NCBI GenBank assembly: GCA_031285905.1 | Contig: JAITVH010000048.1 | Span: forward strand, 83,645-147,644 | Direction: 5' to 3' | From: Prevotella sp. | GTDB taxonomy: Bacteria > Bacteroidota > Bacteroidia > Bacteroidales > Dysgonomonadaceae | Length of the DNA stretch: 64,000 nucleotides | Notes under the pieces: model-generated | The model's input: only the letters and a program-made list of their open reading frames with translations | What the model was told of the DNA's origin: nothing | Database searches by the model: none | Shown here: one piece after another, positions 25,815-34,305 of the stretch | Position numbering within the stretch: the stretch's first letter is position 1 | Layout of the letters: every line of letters begins with the position of its first letter | Program-made: the position numbers and the translations under genes

Positions 25815-26756
25815 TTATTCCTCAAAGTTTATCTTTTCATCCACTATATATTCAGGCCTGTTTTTCACTTCATCAAAAAGGACTCCTATATATTGTCCCA
25901 ATACCCCGATGGTGAGTAACTGAACCCCGCCGAAAAAGATAATGATAATAACAGTCGATGCCCAACCAGTGACTGCATCTGAAAAACCAAATAAGTAACT
26001 CAGCCATACCCATAAGCCATATACTATTCCTATCACAAAGGCAGCAGTACCTAAACTGACAGACAGCATTAACGGTTTCTTTGAAAAATATAGCATCGCC
26101 CGTTTTGCAAAAGAGAGCATTTTTTTCAGTGGATACTTTGTCTCGCCTGCGAATCTGGCATCCCTGCTGTAATAAAAAGGTACCTGCTTAAATCCGATCC
26201 AGGTTATGAGTCCCCGTATGTATTTTCCTTTTTCTTTTAAGCTATTAAAGGCTGTAATAGCTTTCCTGTCTATTAATCTGAAATCGCCTGTATCTCTTGG
26301 AAACTCGACCTCAGACAGATTGTTCATTGTCTTATAAAAAAGCTTTGCAGTTAGTTTCTTGAAAAAAGTTTCCCCTTTTCTTTCTTTCCGGATACAATAA
26401 ACGACACTTGCTTCTTCTTTTTTTAGCGTCTCTATCATATCAGGAATTAATTCAGGAGGATCTTGCAGGTCAGCATCTATTATGACAGCATAATCACTAT
26501 CACAATTATTTATACCGGCAGTGACAGCAGGCTGGTGCCCAAAGTTGCGGGAAAAGTGGATGACCTTTACCTTTGGATCCTGCGCAGCAATAAAGGAAAG
26601 CATGTATTTAGTGTCATCTTTGCTTCCATCATTTATAAAAATGATACTGGAATCAATTCCTTTTAGGGAAAGAAAAACGTCCTTTGTGCGTTTATAGAAC
26701 TCCTGAATAACCGCCTCTTCGTTATAGCATGGAACAATAACAGAAAGTGTTTGCAT
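25815..26756 (-). CDS. Glycosyltransferase family 2, polyprenyl-phosphate sugar transferase type
   Basis: This 313-residue enzyme is of the DPM1/GtrB/ArnC type. It moves a sugar from a nucleotide donor to a polyprenyl phosphate on the cytoplasmic side of the membrane. The N-terminal GT-A fold shows SVIVPCYNEEAVIQEF, FINDGSKDDT and the metal-binding VIIDADLQDPPELI (about residues 93-106). Two membrane helices follow near 232-257 and 268-292. A -7 element, TACTTTTG, lies on the minus strand at 26809-26802. It converges with the putative immunity genes. The sugar and acceptor pathway cannot be told from context. Confidence 0.9.
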   Translation of the reverse strand: MQTLSVIVPCYNEEAVIQEFYKRTKDVFLSLKGIDSSIIFINDGSKDDTKYMLSFIAAQDPKVKVIHFSRNFGHQPAVTAGINNCDSDYAVIIDADLQDPPELIPDMIETLKKEEASVVYCIRKERKGETFFKKLTAKLFYKTMNNLSEVEFPRDTGDFRLIDRKAITAFNSLKEKGKYIRGLITWIGFKQVPFYYSRDARFAGETKYPLKKMLSFAKRAMLYFSKKPLMLSVSLGTAAFVIGIVYGLWVWLSYLFGFSDAVTGWASTVIIIIFFGGVQLLTIGVLGQYIGVLFDEVKNRPEYIVDEKINFEE

Positions 26757-26801
26757 AAATGTGATCGATATGGCTTAAATAATAAGGTATTTCCTTTTGA
26801 T

Positions 26802-26809
26802 CAAAAGTA
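26802..26809 (-). promoter_or_regulatory. -7 element upstream of the glycosyltransferase gene
   Basis: Reads TACTTTTG on the minus strand, matching TAnnTTTG, 46 bases before the start codon. No TTG is seen at the right -33 spacing. Confidence 0.45.
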
Positions 26810-26857
26810 TAAAAAATATCTGACAAATGAACCGGTTAGCTAGTGAAAGAATAAGTT

Positions 26858-28549
26858 TTAGAATTCTACAGTTAGCCATGTGTCCGGCAGCGATGTTTCA
26901 CAATGTATGAGTGTTTCAGTATATCCGTTATCCGGAGTTGTAAATGTGGATAAGGATGCACAAAATTTCAAATGTTGATCATTGAATCCTGCTAATTCTT
27001 TAAATGGGATTGAGAGTTCAATTTCATAGCCGGAATCTGTTCTTATAGAATTTGATTTGATAGGGGACCTCGAGGCGAGTTCCCATTTTCCGTAGTTATT
27101 TTTCCATATTTTATAATCTCCATTATAAGAGCATACTATCTTGTATGTTTTGTCTTTAGAGTTAAGCAGAGGTTGCCCTGTAGCATCCAGATAAATAGAT
27201 ATTACATCTCCATTTTCAAGTTCAGAAGTGGGGGTGACTAGAATCGAATCATTCACTTTGCATTTTATGTAAAGATTCTCCTTGTTTTTCTCTAATCCGA
27301 TTCGCATATTAGTATTATTCTGAGAACCAATGAATAGAGGATAGTTGGCGCCTTCTTTTCCTTTTTCGGGACAAACTATCTTATCCGGAATAATATATCC
27401 TTTTATCAGGTGAGGTGCTATCTGGCGTGATCTGAAATTTGATGAGGCTAAGGCTACGACTGTTGACTCATCCCACAGAGCAATAGAGTTCCATTTCGCT
27501 TCTTTATCCAGAGGCACGGGGAAAGGCTGGGTTCTTCGGTGGAAATTTCTTGCTTCCCTGTTTCCAATAGCGACCTCCATGGTAGATAATTCCCAGTTAG
27601 ATTGCCTGTTTTCATTAGATTGGTATGAAATTAAAGTATAGCCGCTTGGCAATACTAATAAGTAAGGTGCTCCCATATAGACACTGTCAGGAATGCCTTC
27701 CACTAATGCATATTCTCTTTTCGGAGAATCTGACAATACAGGGTTTGCCCAGTTATCCGGTATCTTATTGCGAACAGTATATGGCTTGAACTGGTCTTTA
27801 TTATTATCCTCTATTACAGCAACTATTTCATCATTTATTATCCTTGCCACAGGCATGCCATCGCGGCGGTTTTTCCTGAAAGAAACCATACGGATATCCG
27901 ACCATGTTTTACCATAATCGGTTGAACTCATAACAGATATTTCCTGCTCATCGGATTCCGTGTAAGGCTTTTCATTGGCAAAATAGATTTGTAATTCTCC
28001 ATTTGGTAATTGAAGGAAAGAGGGTTCCCAGCATCCATCTTTGAACCGGGGTTCGGCCTCATATAATATTTGTTGTTTTTCCCACGATTTCCCATAATCA
28101 GTACTTCGGCGGATAGCAATACTGAAAGGTGTTATTTCAGCTCTGCGGGGGCGGTAATTACATGCTACGATAATGTCTCCATTGTCTAATTGAATAATTT
28201 CGGGATTAGCCATATTGATCGTAGTCCTTTCCTTTCCATCAGAGAATTGTATTTGCTCGAATATAAGAAAAGGTGTACTCCATGTTTTGCCTTCATCATA
28301 ACTCCTGATAAGGGCACAGTTTCCGCGGTAATCTTCATAAACGACAACAATGGAACTGTCTTTTAATCGGTACAACCTTGGATAACCACCCCGGTCGGCA
28401 AGTTGTTGTATCGAACTATAATCCCACGCAATACGAATATCTTCATTATTGTTGATATTCGTATTTGGAGTGTATATTTGTTCTTTTTGCGATATACAAC
28501 CAACGATTAAAATGATAATTAAAGGGAAAATGAATGATATTTTATTCAT
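26858..28549 (-). CDS. Sialidase-fold lipoprotein with C-terminal CBM9-like domain
   Basis: This 563-residue lipoprotein has the signal FIFPLIIILIVGC (Cys about residue 18). Residues 40-370 form a six-bladed propeller of the sialidase/neuraminidase superfamily with three Asp boxes: S-Y-D-E-G-K-T-W (83-90), S-T-D-Y-G-K-S-W (149-156) and S-T-D-Y-G-K-T-W (209-216). The canonical (F/Y)-R-I-P motif is absent and YPRLYRLKDSS stands in its place, so true sialidase activity is uncertain. Residues from about 390 resemble a CBM9/DOMON-like carbohydrate-binding domain. It is a surface or periplasmic glycan-acting protein. The next gene on the strand upstream is a GH43 enzyme. Confidence 0.75.
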   Translation of the reverse strand: MNKISFIFPLIIILIVGCISQKEQIYTPNTNINNNEDIRIAWDYSSIQQLADRGGYPRLYRLKDSSIVVVYEDYRGNCALIRSYDEGKTWSTPFLIFEQIQFSDGKERTTINMANPEIIQLDNGDIIVACNYRPRRAEITPFSIAIRRSTDYGKSWEKQQILYEAEPRFKDGCWEPSFLQLPNGELQIYFANEKPYTESDEQEISVMSSTDYGKTWSDIRMVSFRKNRRDGMPVARIINDEIVAVIEDNNKDQFKPYTVRNKIPDNWANPVLSDSPKREYALVEGIPDSVYMGAPYLLVLPSGYTLISYQSNENRQSNWELSTMEVAIGNREARNFHRRTQPFPVPLDKEAKWNSIALWDESTVVALASSNFRSRQIAPHLIKGYIIPDKIVCPEKGKEGANYPLFIGSQNNTNMRIGLEKNKENLYIKCKVNDSILVTPTSELENGDVISIYLDATGQPLLNSKDKTYKIVCSYNGDYKIWKNNYGKWELASRSPIKSNSIRTDSGYEIELSIPFKELAGFNDQHLKFCASLSTFTTPDNGYTETLIHCETSLPDTWLTVEF

Positions 28550-28572
28550 GATTTATATATGTTTCTTAAATA

Positions 28573-28580
28573 CAAAAATA
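28573..28580 (-). promoter_or_regulatory. -7 element upstream of the sialidase-fold gene
   Basis: Reads TATTTTTG on the minus strand, a TAnnTTTG match 24 bases before the start codon. No -33 element is seen. Confidence 0.4.
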
Positions 28581-28624
28581 TCAAATTAATTTATCCGATT
28601 CTCTTATAACGTATATGAAAAAAA

Positions 28625-28648
28625 GTTGTGTTTAATTTAAAACACAAC
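28625..28648 (-). terminator. Terminator of the GH43 gene
   Basis: The arms GTTGTGTTT (28625-28633) and AAACACAAC (28640-28648) pair perfectly. On the minus strand the hairpin is followed by a T-run. It lies 27 bases after the GH43 stop codon, so the GH43 and sialidase-fold genes are probably separate transcripts. Confidence 0.8.
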
Positions 28649-28674
28649 CTTTTAAATTTATTCGGGTATGAGGC

Positions 28675-29817
28675 TTATTTCGGATTATCAAAAAAATCCA
28701 ATGCCCATTTATCCATCCATTTCAGTACAGGCATTCCATTTTCAAATTGTATAGGCAACCATATGTATTGCCCGTCGATAGGGTCTTTGGGGCGCCATCT
28801 GTCAGCCATAAAAATGAATGCATCCTTTTTCCCCTGGACAGGTACTATATAAGTACTTTGCGAATGGAAAGTAAGATCTGCACCTTCTCCTATACATGGA
28901 TTAGGATAGCGTTTCCATTCACCCATCATATTATCTGCTACGAGTAACCTGGCTGCATTGGGATCCCATCCCGTGCATCCCGAAGTGATCATATAGTATT
29001 TACCGTCTTTCTTGAATAGGGCAGGGGCTTCATTATGTCCTGCCGGATCTATTCGTATATATTTTCCTGTGTGGCTTAGGTAATCATCTGATAATTCTGC
29101 TACATGCAGAGTGAGGTTTTCTTCTGATGAGTAAATATGGTATGCTTTGCCATCGTCGTCTACATACAGTGTCATATCTCTTGCCATCTGGCCGCCTATG
29201 ATATCTCTATGAATAAATAAACCATCATCTACAGCTTTATACCAATCAGGCTTCCACCATTCTTTATAATCTTCGGTCTTTAACCTGTCCCGGCGACTAT
29301 CTTTACTCATATTTATTGGGTAGTAGCCTGCATTTACTCTCGATGCTTTTACGAATTGGTATGGGCCAGTTGCTTTATCACTAACAGCTACACCTGCATA
29401 AGCAGCCTCATAACCCCTGCCTTTTAATTCAAGATGAAAATACATTACAAATTTCTTAGTCTTCTTGTTGTAAATCACCTTTGGACGTTCTATTATGCTA
29501 CCTTTTGTTATCAGGCTGTTCTCATCATTTTCTACATTCAATGCTATTCCTTCGTTTTTCCAGTTATAAAGATCTTTCGAGGAATAACATGTGACTCCCA
29601 CCAGTGCTGCATTTGAGTTCTCCCCTTTATGTTCTCCAAACCAGTAATATTTTCCATTATGATATACGATTCCTCCACCATGAGCATTGATATGTACTCC
29701 GTTGTTATCTTTCCATATTTCTCCGGGAGTGAAGTGGTTTTGAGAGAAGGAATGTAATGTAAATAAACAGTTTATAATGATCAGGAATAATAAAATTGAA
29801 ATATTTCTCTTTTTCAT
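28675..29817 (-). CDS. Glycoside hydrolase family 43-like exported enzyme
   Basis: This 380-residue enzyme has a signal peptide (SILLFLIIINCLFTLHSFSQ). The five-bladed propeller of GH43 begins with INAHGGGIVYHNGKYYWFGE, typical of galactan-acting GH43 subfamilies 24/34, in which the usual catalytic Asp at this place is missing. Further motifs are IERPKVIYNKKTKKFVMYFH, ARDMTLYVDDDGKAYHIYSS and NEAPALFKKDGKYYMITSG; the Glu of NEAP is the expected acid. It is probably a beta-galactosidase/exo-galactanase type enzyme, but subfamily placement is by eye. A -7 element (TATTTTTG) lies 86 bases upstream on the minus strand. Confidence 0.82.
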   Translation of the reverse strand: MKKRNISILLFLIIINCLFTLHSFSQNHFTPGEIWKDNNGVHINAHGGGIVYHNGKYYWFGEHKGENSNAALVGVTCYSSKDLYNWKNEGIALNVENDENSLITKGSIIERPKVIYNKKTKKFVMYFHLELKGRGYEAAYAGVAVSDKATGPYQFVKASRVNAGYYPINMSKDSRRDRLKTEDYKEWWKPDWYKAVDDGLFIHRDIIGGQMARDMTLYVDDDGKAYHIYSSEENLTLHVAELSDDYLSHTGKYIRIDPAGHNEAPALFKKDGKYYMITSGCTGWDPNAARLLVADNMMGEWKRYPNPCIGEGADLTFHSQSTYIVPVQGKKDAFIFMADRWRPKDPIDGQYIWLPIQFENGMPVLKWMDKWALDFFDNPK

Positions 29818-29902
29818 AGGCTATATGTTTTTCATTAAATGATTAAAGATATTTACTATTATCTTATTTATGTTTTTTACTCTGATTATTTTTAATGTTC
29901 TG

Positions 29903-29910
29903 CAAAAATA
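29903..29910 (-). promoter_or_regulatory. -7 element upstream of the GH43 gene
   Basis: Reads TATTTTTG on the minus strand, followed upstream by GCA-type context. It implies a leader of about 80 bases. No -33 element at the normal spacing. Confidence 0.4.
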
Positions 29911-30030
29911 ACAATAAATGTAAAAAATACACTAATTTATTTTACAAAGGCAAAAAGATAACCTATTTTATTATCTGCCGATTGGAAATGTTATTATAAT
30001 TTAAAAATCCTCTCGATAGATTCTTCGTTT

Positions 30031-30061
30031 TTGCCTATTTGTCTCATTTTTCGTATCTTGT
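30031..30061 (+). promoter_or_regulatory. Promoter of the KamA-type gene
   Basis: TTG at 30031-30033, a 20-base spacer and TATCTTGT at 30054-30061 closely match the Bacteroidetes promoter TTG-N19-21-TAnnTTTG. The transcript would start near 30068, which decides the start codon: the ATG at 30039 lies inside the promoter, so translation must begin at 30099. Confidence 0.6.
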
Positions 30062-30098
30062 AAAGATCGGAAGATCAATCGAAAACATATATAAGATT

Positions 30099-31424
30099 AT
30101 GAGCAAGCAGATTAAAACTTATGCTTTGCACAATTATCTGTCTATACCTCAGGTTTCTTTATTGCCCGAAGAAATGAGGAAAGAGATAGAAGTCGTTGGC
30201 AGAGTATTACCATTCAAGACGAATAATTATGTTGTGGAGGAACTGATAGATTGGGATAATGTGGAGACGGATCCTATTTTTACATTAAATTTCCCCCGGA
30301 AAGAAATGCTTGAAAAGAGGCATTATTCCACTATGGAGAAGTTATTAGATCAAAATGCAGCTAAAGAGGAAATAGATAAGAAAATACAACAAATCCGCTT
30401 ATCATTAAACCCTAATCCGGCAGGACAAGAACACAACGTACCCTATTTAGGAGAAATCAAACTAAAAGGAATACAACATAAGTATCCTGAGACTGTTTTG
30501 TTCTTTCCCAGTCAGGGGCAGACGTGCCATGCATACTGCACATTTTGCTTCAGGTGGCCGCAGTTTTCAGGTATGAGCGGGCTGAAATTTGCAATGAAAG
30601 AAACTGATCTCCTACTTAAGTATTTAAAAATTCATAAAGAAGTTACCGATGTCTTATTAACCGGAGGCGATCCTATGGTAATGAATGTTTCAACGCTGGG
30701 ATCATATATCCGGCCTCTTTTAGTACCTGAGTTCAACCATATTCATTCGATACGCATAGGAACAAAGTCTTTAGCTTATTGGCCATACAGGTTTTTAACA
30801 GACAAGGATAGCGATGATATCATACATTTGTTCGAAGAAGTAGTTGTTGCCGGTAAGAACCTTTCTATTCAAGCCCATTTCAATCATCCCCGCGAATTAT
30901 CTACAGATGCAGTGAAAGATGCTATAACGCGAATAAAATCGACAGGCGCACAGATACGGACACAATCGCCGCTTCTACGCAATATCAATGATAAGCCCGA
31001 ATTGTGGACTGAAATGTGGCGAAAGCAGGTCGACCTTGGCTGCATCCCTTATTATATGTTTATTGCACGGGATACAGGAGCCAAGCATTACTTTGAAGTA
31101 CCACTCGATAAATGCTGGCAGATTTTCCGGCGGGCTTATCGCAAAGTGAGCGGACTATGCCGTACTGTACGGGGGCCTAGTATGAGCGACGATGCCGGAA
31201 AGATTCAGGTACTTGGAGTGCAGGAAATAAAAGGGGATAAGGTCTTTGTTCTCCGTTTCATACAAGGCAGAAATCCCAAGTGGGTAGATATCCCTTTTTT
31301 TGCAGAATATAACGCTAAAGCAACATGGTTTGACCAATTGAAACCGGCTTTTGGAGATGAAAAATTCTTCTTTGAAGAAAGTAGGACAAAACTGGAGAGG
31401 ACGAAGCCATTCTTGTTTGAATAG
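30099..31424 (+). CDS. KamA family radical SAM protein (lysine 2,3-aminomutase-like)
   Basis: This 441-residue protein has the radical SAM cluster C143-HAY-C147-TF-C150-F, which binds a 4Fe-4S cluster and S-adenosylmethionine. LLTGGDPMVM is the usual GGxP-like SAM-contact region, and GTKSLAYWPYRFLTD and AHFNHPRELS are further family blocks. In lysine 2,3-aminomutases the PLP lysine lies in a GGGGK loop; here the loop reads S-D-D-A-G-K, so the lysine (K368) is kept but the glycines are not. It may be a real aminomutase with another amino acid substrate or an uncharacterised branch. It stands alone between divergent and convergent neighbours. Confidence 0.85.
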   Translation: MSKQIKTYALHNYLSIPQVSLLPEEMRKEIEVVGRVLPFKTNNYVVEELIDWDNVETDPIFTLNFPRKEMLEKRHYSTMEKLLDQNAAKEEIDKKIQQIRLSLNPNPAGQEHNVPYLGEIKLKGIQHKYPETVLFFPSQGQTCHAYCTFCFRWPQFSGMSGLKFAMKETDLLLKYLKIHKEVTDVLLTGGDPMVMNVSTLGSYIRPLLVPEFNHIHSIRIGTKSLAYWPYRFLTDKDSDDIIHLFEEVVVAGKNLSIQAHFNHPRELSTDAVKDAITRIKSTGAQIRTQSPLLRNINDKPELWTEMWRKQVDLGCIPYYMFIARDTGAKHYFEVPLDKCWQIFRRAYRKVSGLCRTVRGPSMSDDAGKIQVLGVQEIKGDKVFVLRFIQGRNPKWVDIPFFAEYNAKATWFDQLKPAFGDEKFFFEESRTKLERTKPFLFE

Positions 31425-31445
31425 AGCTGTTTATCTTTGAAAAAA

Positions 31446-31476
31446 ACGGAATATTCAATAAAATTAAATATTCCGT
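31446..31476. terminator. Bidirectional terminator between KamA-type and ROK genes
   Basis: The arms ACGGAATATT (31446-31455) and AATATTCCGT (31467-31476) are perfect complements, with A residues on the left and T residues on the right. It serves two converging genes. Confidence 0.85.
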
Positions 31477-31505
31477 AACTTTTTGACATATATAGGAATG
31501 TTTTA

Positions 31506-32711
31506 TTAGCTCTCAAACACTCTGCTACGCGACAGCATGCATGCTCCTACTACACCTGCTTTGTCTTTCAATTTAGAAACAATGATTGTCGAATCTTTAC
31601 TGACAAGATTGAGGGAATATTTCCTGATAGAGGTTTTTATAGGTTCCATAATGTAGTCTTCTACGACAGAAACTGTTCCTCCAATAATGACCATCTCAGG
31701 GTTAAAGATATTAATGAGTCCTGCTATTTTTTCTCCCAGTTTCTGGCCTATCTCTTCCACCAGGCTAATGCACAATACATCTTCTTTCAACACTGCATCT
31801 ATTATATCATCTAAAGTAACTTTACCTTCCTTCTTTATCTTATTTGATAACAAGGTCGTTTCTCCGGCATTTACCTGCTCTATCAGACGCCTATGCATAG
31901 CCAGTCCTGAGGCTTCAGTTTCCAGGCAACCTTTTTTTCCGCAATGGCAGATTATTTCATTGTCATAAGTTTTCACATGCCCGAATTCTCCTGAAAACCC
32001 GGATTTTCCGGTATATATTTTACTGTCTATTATGATACCGATAGCCAGCCCCCAACTGACATTCACAAATAGGATATTCTTCTCATTTGTGACACATCCT
32101 GCCATGTATTCTCCATATGTCATAGCCCGTGTGTCGTTATCTATCGATACGGGATATCCTAACTTCTCATGCAGAATATCGGTTAAGGGTCTTTCTTCAA
32201 AGAAGAATACGCTGTAGCTATACCCTGATTCGGGATTTACCCGTCCCGAAATATTGAGATCAATATTTAATATTTTATTCTTGTCTATATTTTGTTTCTC
32301 AATGAAGCCTAATATTATCTGGCATAACAGATCCATGGCTTCAGGAGTATTTTCGAACGAATAAGGTATTCCCATCTCCATGTCCACCATATCCCCTTTA
32401 AAATTAATAAGCCCGATATTTATACCCGATTGTTTCATATCCACACCCACAAAATAACCCGATTGAGGATTAAGCCCATAGAGGTTGGGGTGTCTTCCTC
32501 CTGTAGTTTCCAATTTGCCATAATCGTTAATGAACCCTTCTTCGCACATCTCACTGATAAACTTGGTTACAGTAGGGATGCTCATATCCACCTCCTTGGA
32601 AAGGTCGGTGATAGTAGAAGCTCCATTATGTATATAATAGTTGATGATCCTTTTTTTTATCAAGGCATTCTTTGTGCCCTTTTCGACATCCAATAGTAGC
32701 TGCTTATTCAT
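31506..32711 (-). CDS. ROK family transcriptional regulator (NagC/XylR type)
   Basis: This 401-residue regulator has an N-terminal winged helix (about residues 15-75, ASTITDLSKEVDMSIPTVTKF) and a sugar-binding ROK domain with GVDMKQSGINIGLINF, IDNDTRAMTYGEY and the zinc-binding signature CHCGKKGCLETEAS after GEFGH. It probably represses the sugar-use genes divergently located downstream (33186 onward) and is released by a sugar or sugar phosphate. On the minus strand TACTTTTG (32763-32756) is a plausible -7 element. Because the catalytic aspartate region ID-NDT is present, kinase activity cannot be excluded, but the DNA-binding domain argues for regulation. Confidence 0.88.
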   Translation of the reverse strand: MNKQLLLDVEKGTKNALIKKRIINYYIHNGASTITDLSKEVDMSIPTVTKFISEMCEEGFINDYGKLETTGGRHPNLYGLNPQSGYFVGVDMKQSGINIGLINFKGDMVDMEMGIPYSFENTPEAMDLLCQIILGFIEKQNIDKNKILNIDLNISGRVNPESGYSYSVFFFEERPLTDILHEKLGYPVSIDNDTRAMTYGEYMAGCVTNEKNILFVNVSWGLAIGIIIDSKIYTGKSGFSGEFGHVKTYDNEIICHCGKKGCLETEASGLAMHRRLIEQVNAGETTLLSNKIKKEGKVTLDDIIDAVLKEDVLCISLVEEIGQKLGEKIAGLINIFNPEMVIIGGTVSVVEDYIMEPIKTSIRKYSLNLVSKDSTIIVSKLKDKAGVVGACMLSRSRVFES

Positions 32712-33185
32712 TTTGTATTTATAATAGTTTATGGTTAGTAGGCTTATATTTTCTACAAAAGTAGATTATAAATCGATTGAATATATAAATATATGAAAAA
32801 CATTAGACATAATAATGTTTTTTTTTAAAAACATAAATCGTCTTAGCTTTAATAAATAAATGTAAGGAAGTATTCACTTTCTATTATTTAGCCGTAATTT
32901 ATTTACAATGAGCTATTTGATATTTAAGTAGCATTTATTCAAGTATTCTTAATACTAAATTAATCTTATTTTTAACAGCTAATTAATAAAAAATATTATT
33001 AAATAATTTGTATTTAAAAAAAATATACTCATATTTGCATTGTATTATTTATTAAATTGTGCAAAAAGGCGGATATATGTATTTTTTTTAAGTCTTCGCT
33101 CTTTTTCTTAAGAAAAATTAAAAAATAGAATTCAGCATATACTGCATATTACATGAAAGACTAATACCTCCAAAATAAAACAACT
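32712..33185. promoter_or_regulatory. Divergent control region between the ROK regulator and the sugar-use genes
   Basis: This 474-base AT-rich region holds no gene. On the minus strand TACTTTTG at 32763-32756 fits the ROK promoter. On the plus strand TTG (33008-33010), a 19-base spacer and CATATTTG (33030-33037) fit the Bacteroidetes promoter with one mismatch, giving a leader of about 140 bases for the DUF4434 gene. A ROK operator would be expected here, but I see no convincing inverted repeat. Confidence 0.55.
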
Positions 33186-34304
33186 ATGAAAGACAATAAT
33201 CGAAGAGATTTTCTAAAGAAAGCAGCCTTAGCAGGAGCGTCCGCTATGACAATTCCGGTTGCATTGAGTTGTAATGGCAATAAAGGAATTTTCCAAGATG
33301 CTATTGCAGATAAGAGCCGGCTTATAGTGCCTAAGGGGGAGGCTATTAAAATAACAGGAGCCTTTATAGATGAGATATCACATGATATCCCGCATCAAAA
33401 CTGGGGGGAGAAAGAATGGGATCTTGATTTTCAGCATATGGAAAATATTGGAATCGATACAGTGATTATGATCCGTTCAGGATACCGGAAATTTATAACT
33501 TATCCTTCGGAATATCTGCTTAAGAAGGGGTGCTATATGCCTTCTGTCGATTTAGTGGAGATGTTCCTCAGGCTTGCCGAAAAACATAATATGTCATTCT
33601 ATTTCGGACTGTATGATTCCGGGGAATATTGGGCTACAGGTGATTTGTCTCACGAAATAGAAGACAATAAGTATGTAATAGATGAGGTATGGAAACTATA
33701 TGGTGAAAAATATAAGAGTTTTGGAGGGTGGTATGTTAGTGGTGAAATAAGTAGGAGAACCAAAGGGGCTATCGATGCTTTTTATTCCATGGGGAAACAA
33801 TGTAAAGATGTCTCTAATGGCCTTCCTACCTTTATTTCACCATGGATTGACGGGAAGAAGGCCGTAATGGCCGCTTCCGGTCAATTGTCGAAAACTGACG
33901 CTGTCTCTGTAGAAGAACACGAGAAGGAATGGGGAGAAATATTTGATGGGATAAAGGGAGTGGTCGATGCTTGTGCTTTTCAGGACGGGCATATTGATTA
34001 TGACGAGTTAGATGCTTTTTTTGAAGTGAACAAGAAACTTGCTGACAAATATGGTCTTGAATGTTGGACAAATGCTGAAACATTTGACCGTGATATGCCA
34101 ATTAAGTTTTTACCTATCAAGTTTGACAAACTGAGGATGAAACTGGAGGCGGCAAAAAGAGCAGGTTATGACAAAGCCGTTACATTCGAATTCTCTCATT
34201 TCATGAGCCCGCAGTCGGCCTATTTGCAGGCCGGACATCTGTATGATCGTTACAAAGAATATTTTGATATTAAATATTACAGCTATGGCGGTACAGGCAA
34301 ATAA
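33186..34304 (+). CDS. DUF4434 putative glycoside hydrolase with Tat-type signal
   Basis: This 372-residue protein starts with NNRRDFLKKAALAGASAM, a twin-arginine-type signal, with a cysteine after VALS (about residue 29) that could be lipidated. The body fits DUF4434, a TIM-barrel family distantly related to glycosidases: ITGAFIDEISHDIPHQNWGE, FYFGLYDSGEYW, GGWYVSGEI and TFEFSHFMSPQS. The glutamates in GEI and FEF are candidates for catalysis. It is the first gene of the sugar-use cluster and is adjacent to the ROK regulator. The start at 33186 follows a strong A-rich leader. Substrate is unknown. Confidence 0.82.
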   Translation: MKDNNRRDFLKKAALAGASAMTIPVALSCNGNKGIFQDAIADKSRLIVPKGEAIKITGAFIDEISHDIPHQNWGEKEWDLDFQHMENIGIDTVIMIRSGYRKFITYPSEYLLKKGCYMPSVDLVEMFLRLAEKHNMSFYFGLYDSGEYWATGDLSHEIEDNKYVIDEVWKLYGEKYKSFGGWYVSGEISRRTKGAIDAFYSMGKQCKDVSNGLPTFISPWIDGKKAVMAASGQLSKTDAVSVEEHEKEWGEIFDGIKGVVDACAFQDGHIDYDELDAFFEVNKKLADKYGLECWTNAETFDRDMPIKFLPIKFDKLRMKLEAAKRAGYDKAVTFEFSHFMSPQSAYLQAGHLYDRYKEYFDIKYYSYGGTGK

Positions 34305-34305
34305 T

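Noticed and set aside
26858..29817. Sialic-acid catabolic (nan) operon
   Set aside because: A sialidase-fold gene and an AGE epimerase exist, but no neuraminate lyase is present, the R-I-P motif is missing, and the genes lie in separate transcription units.
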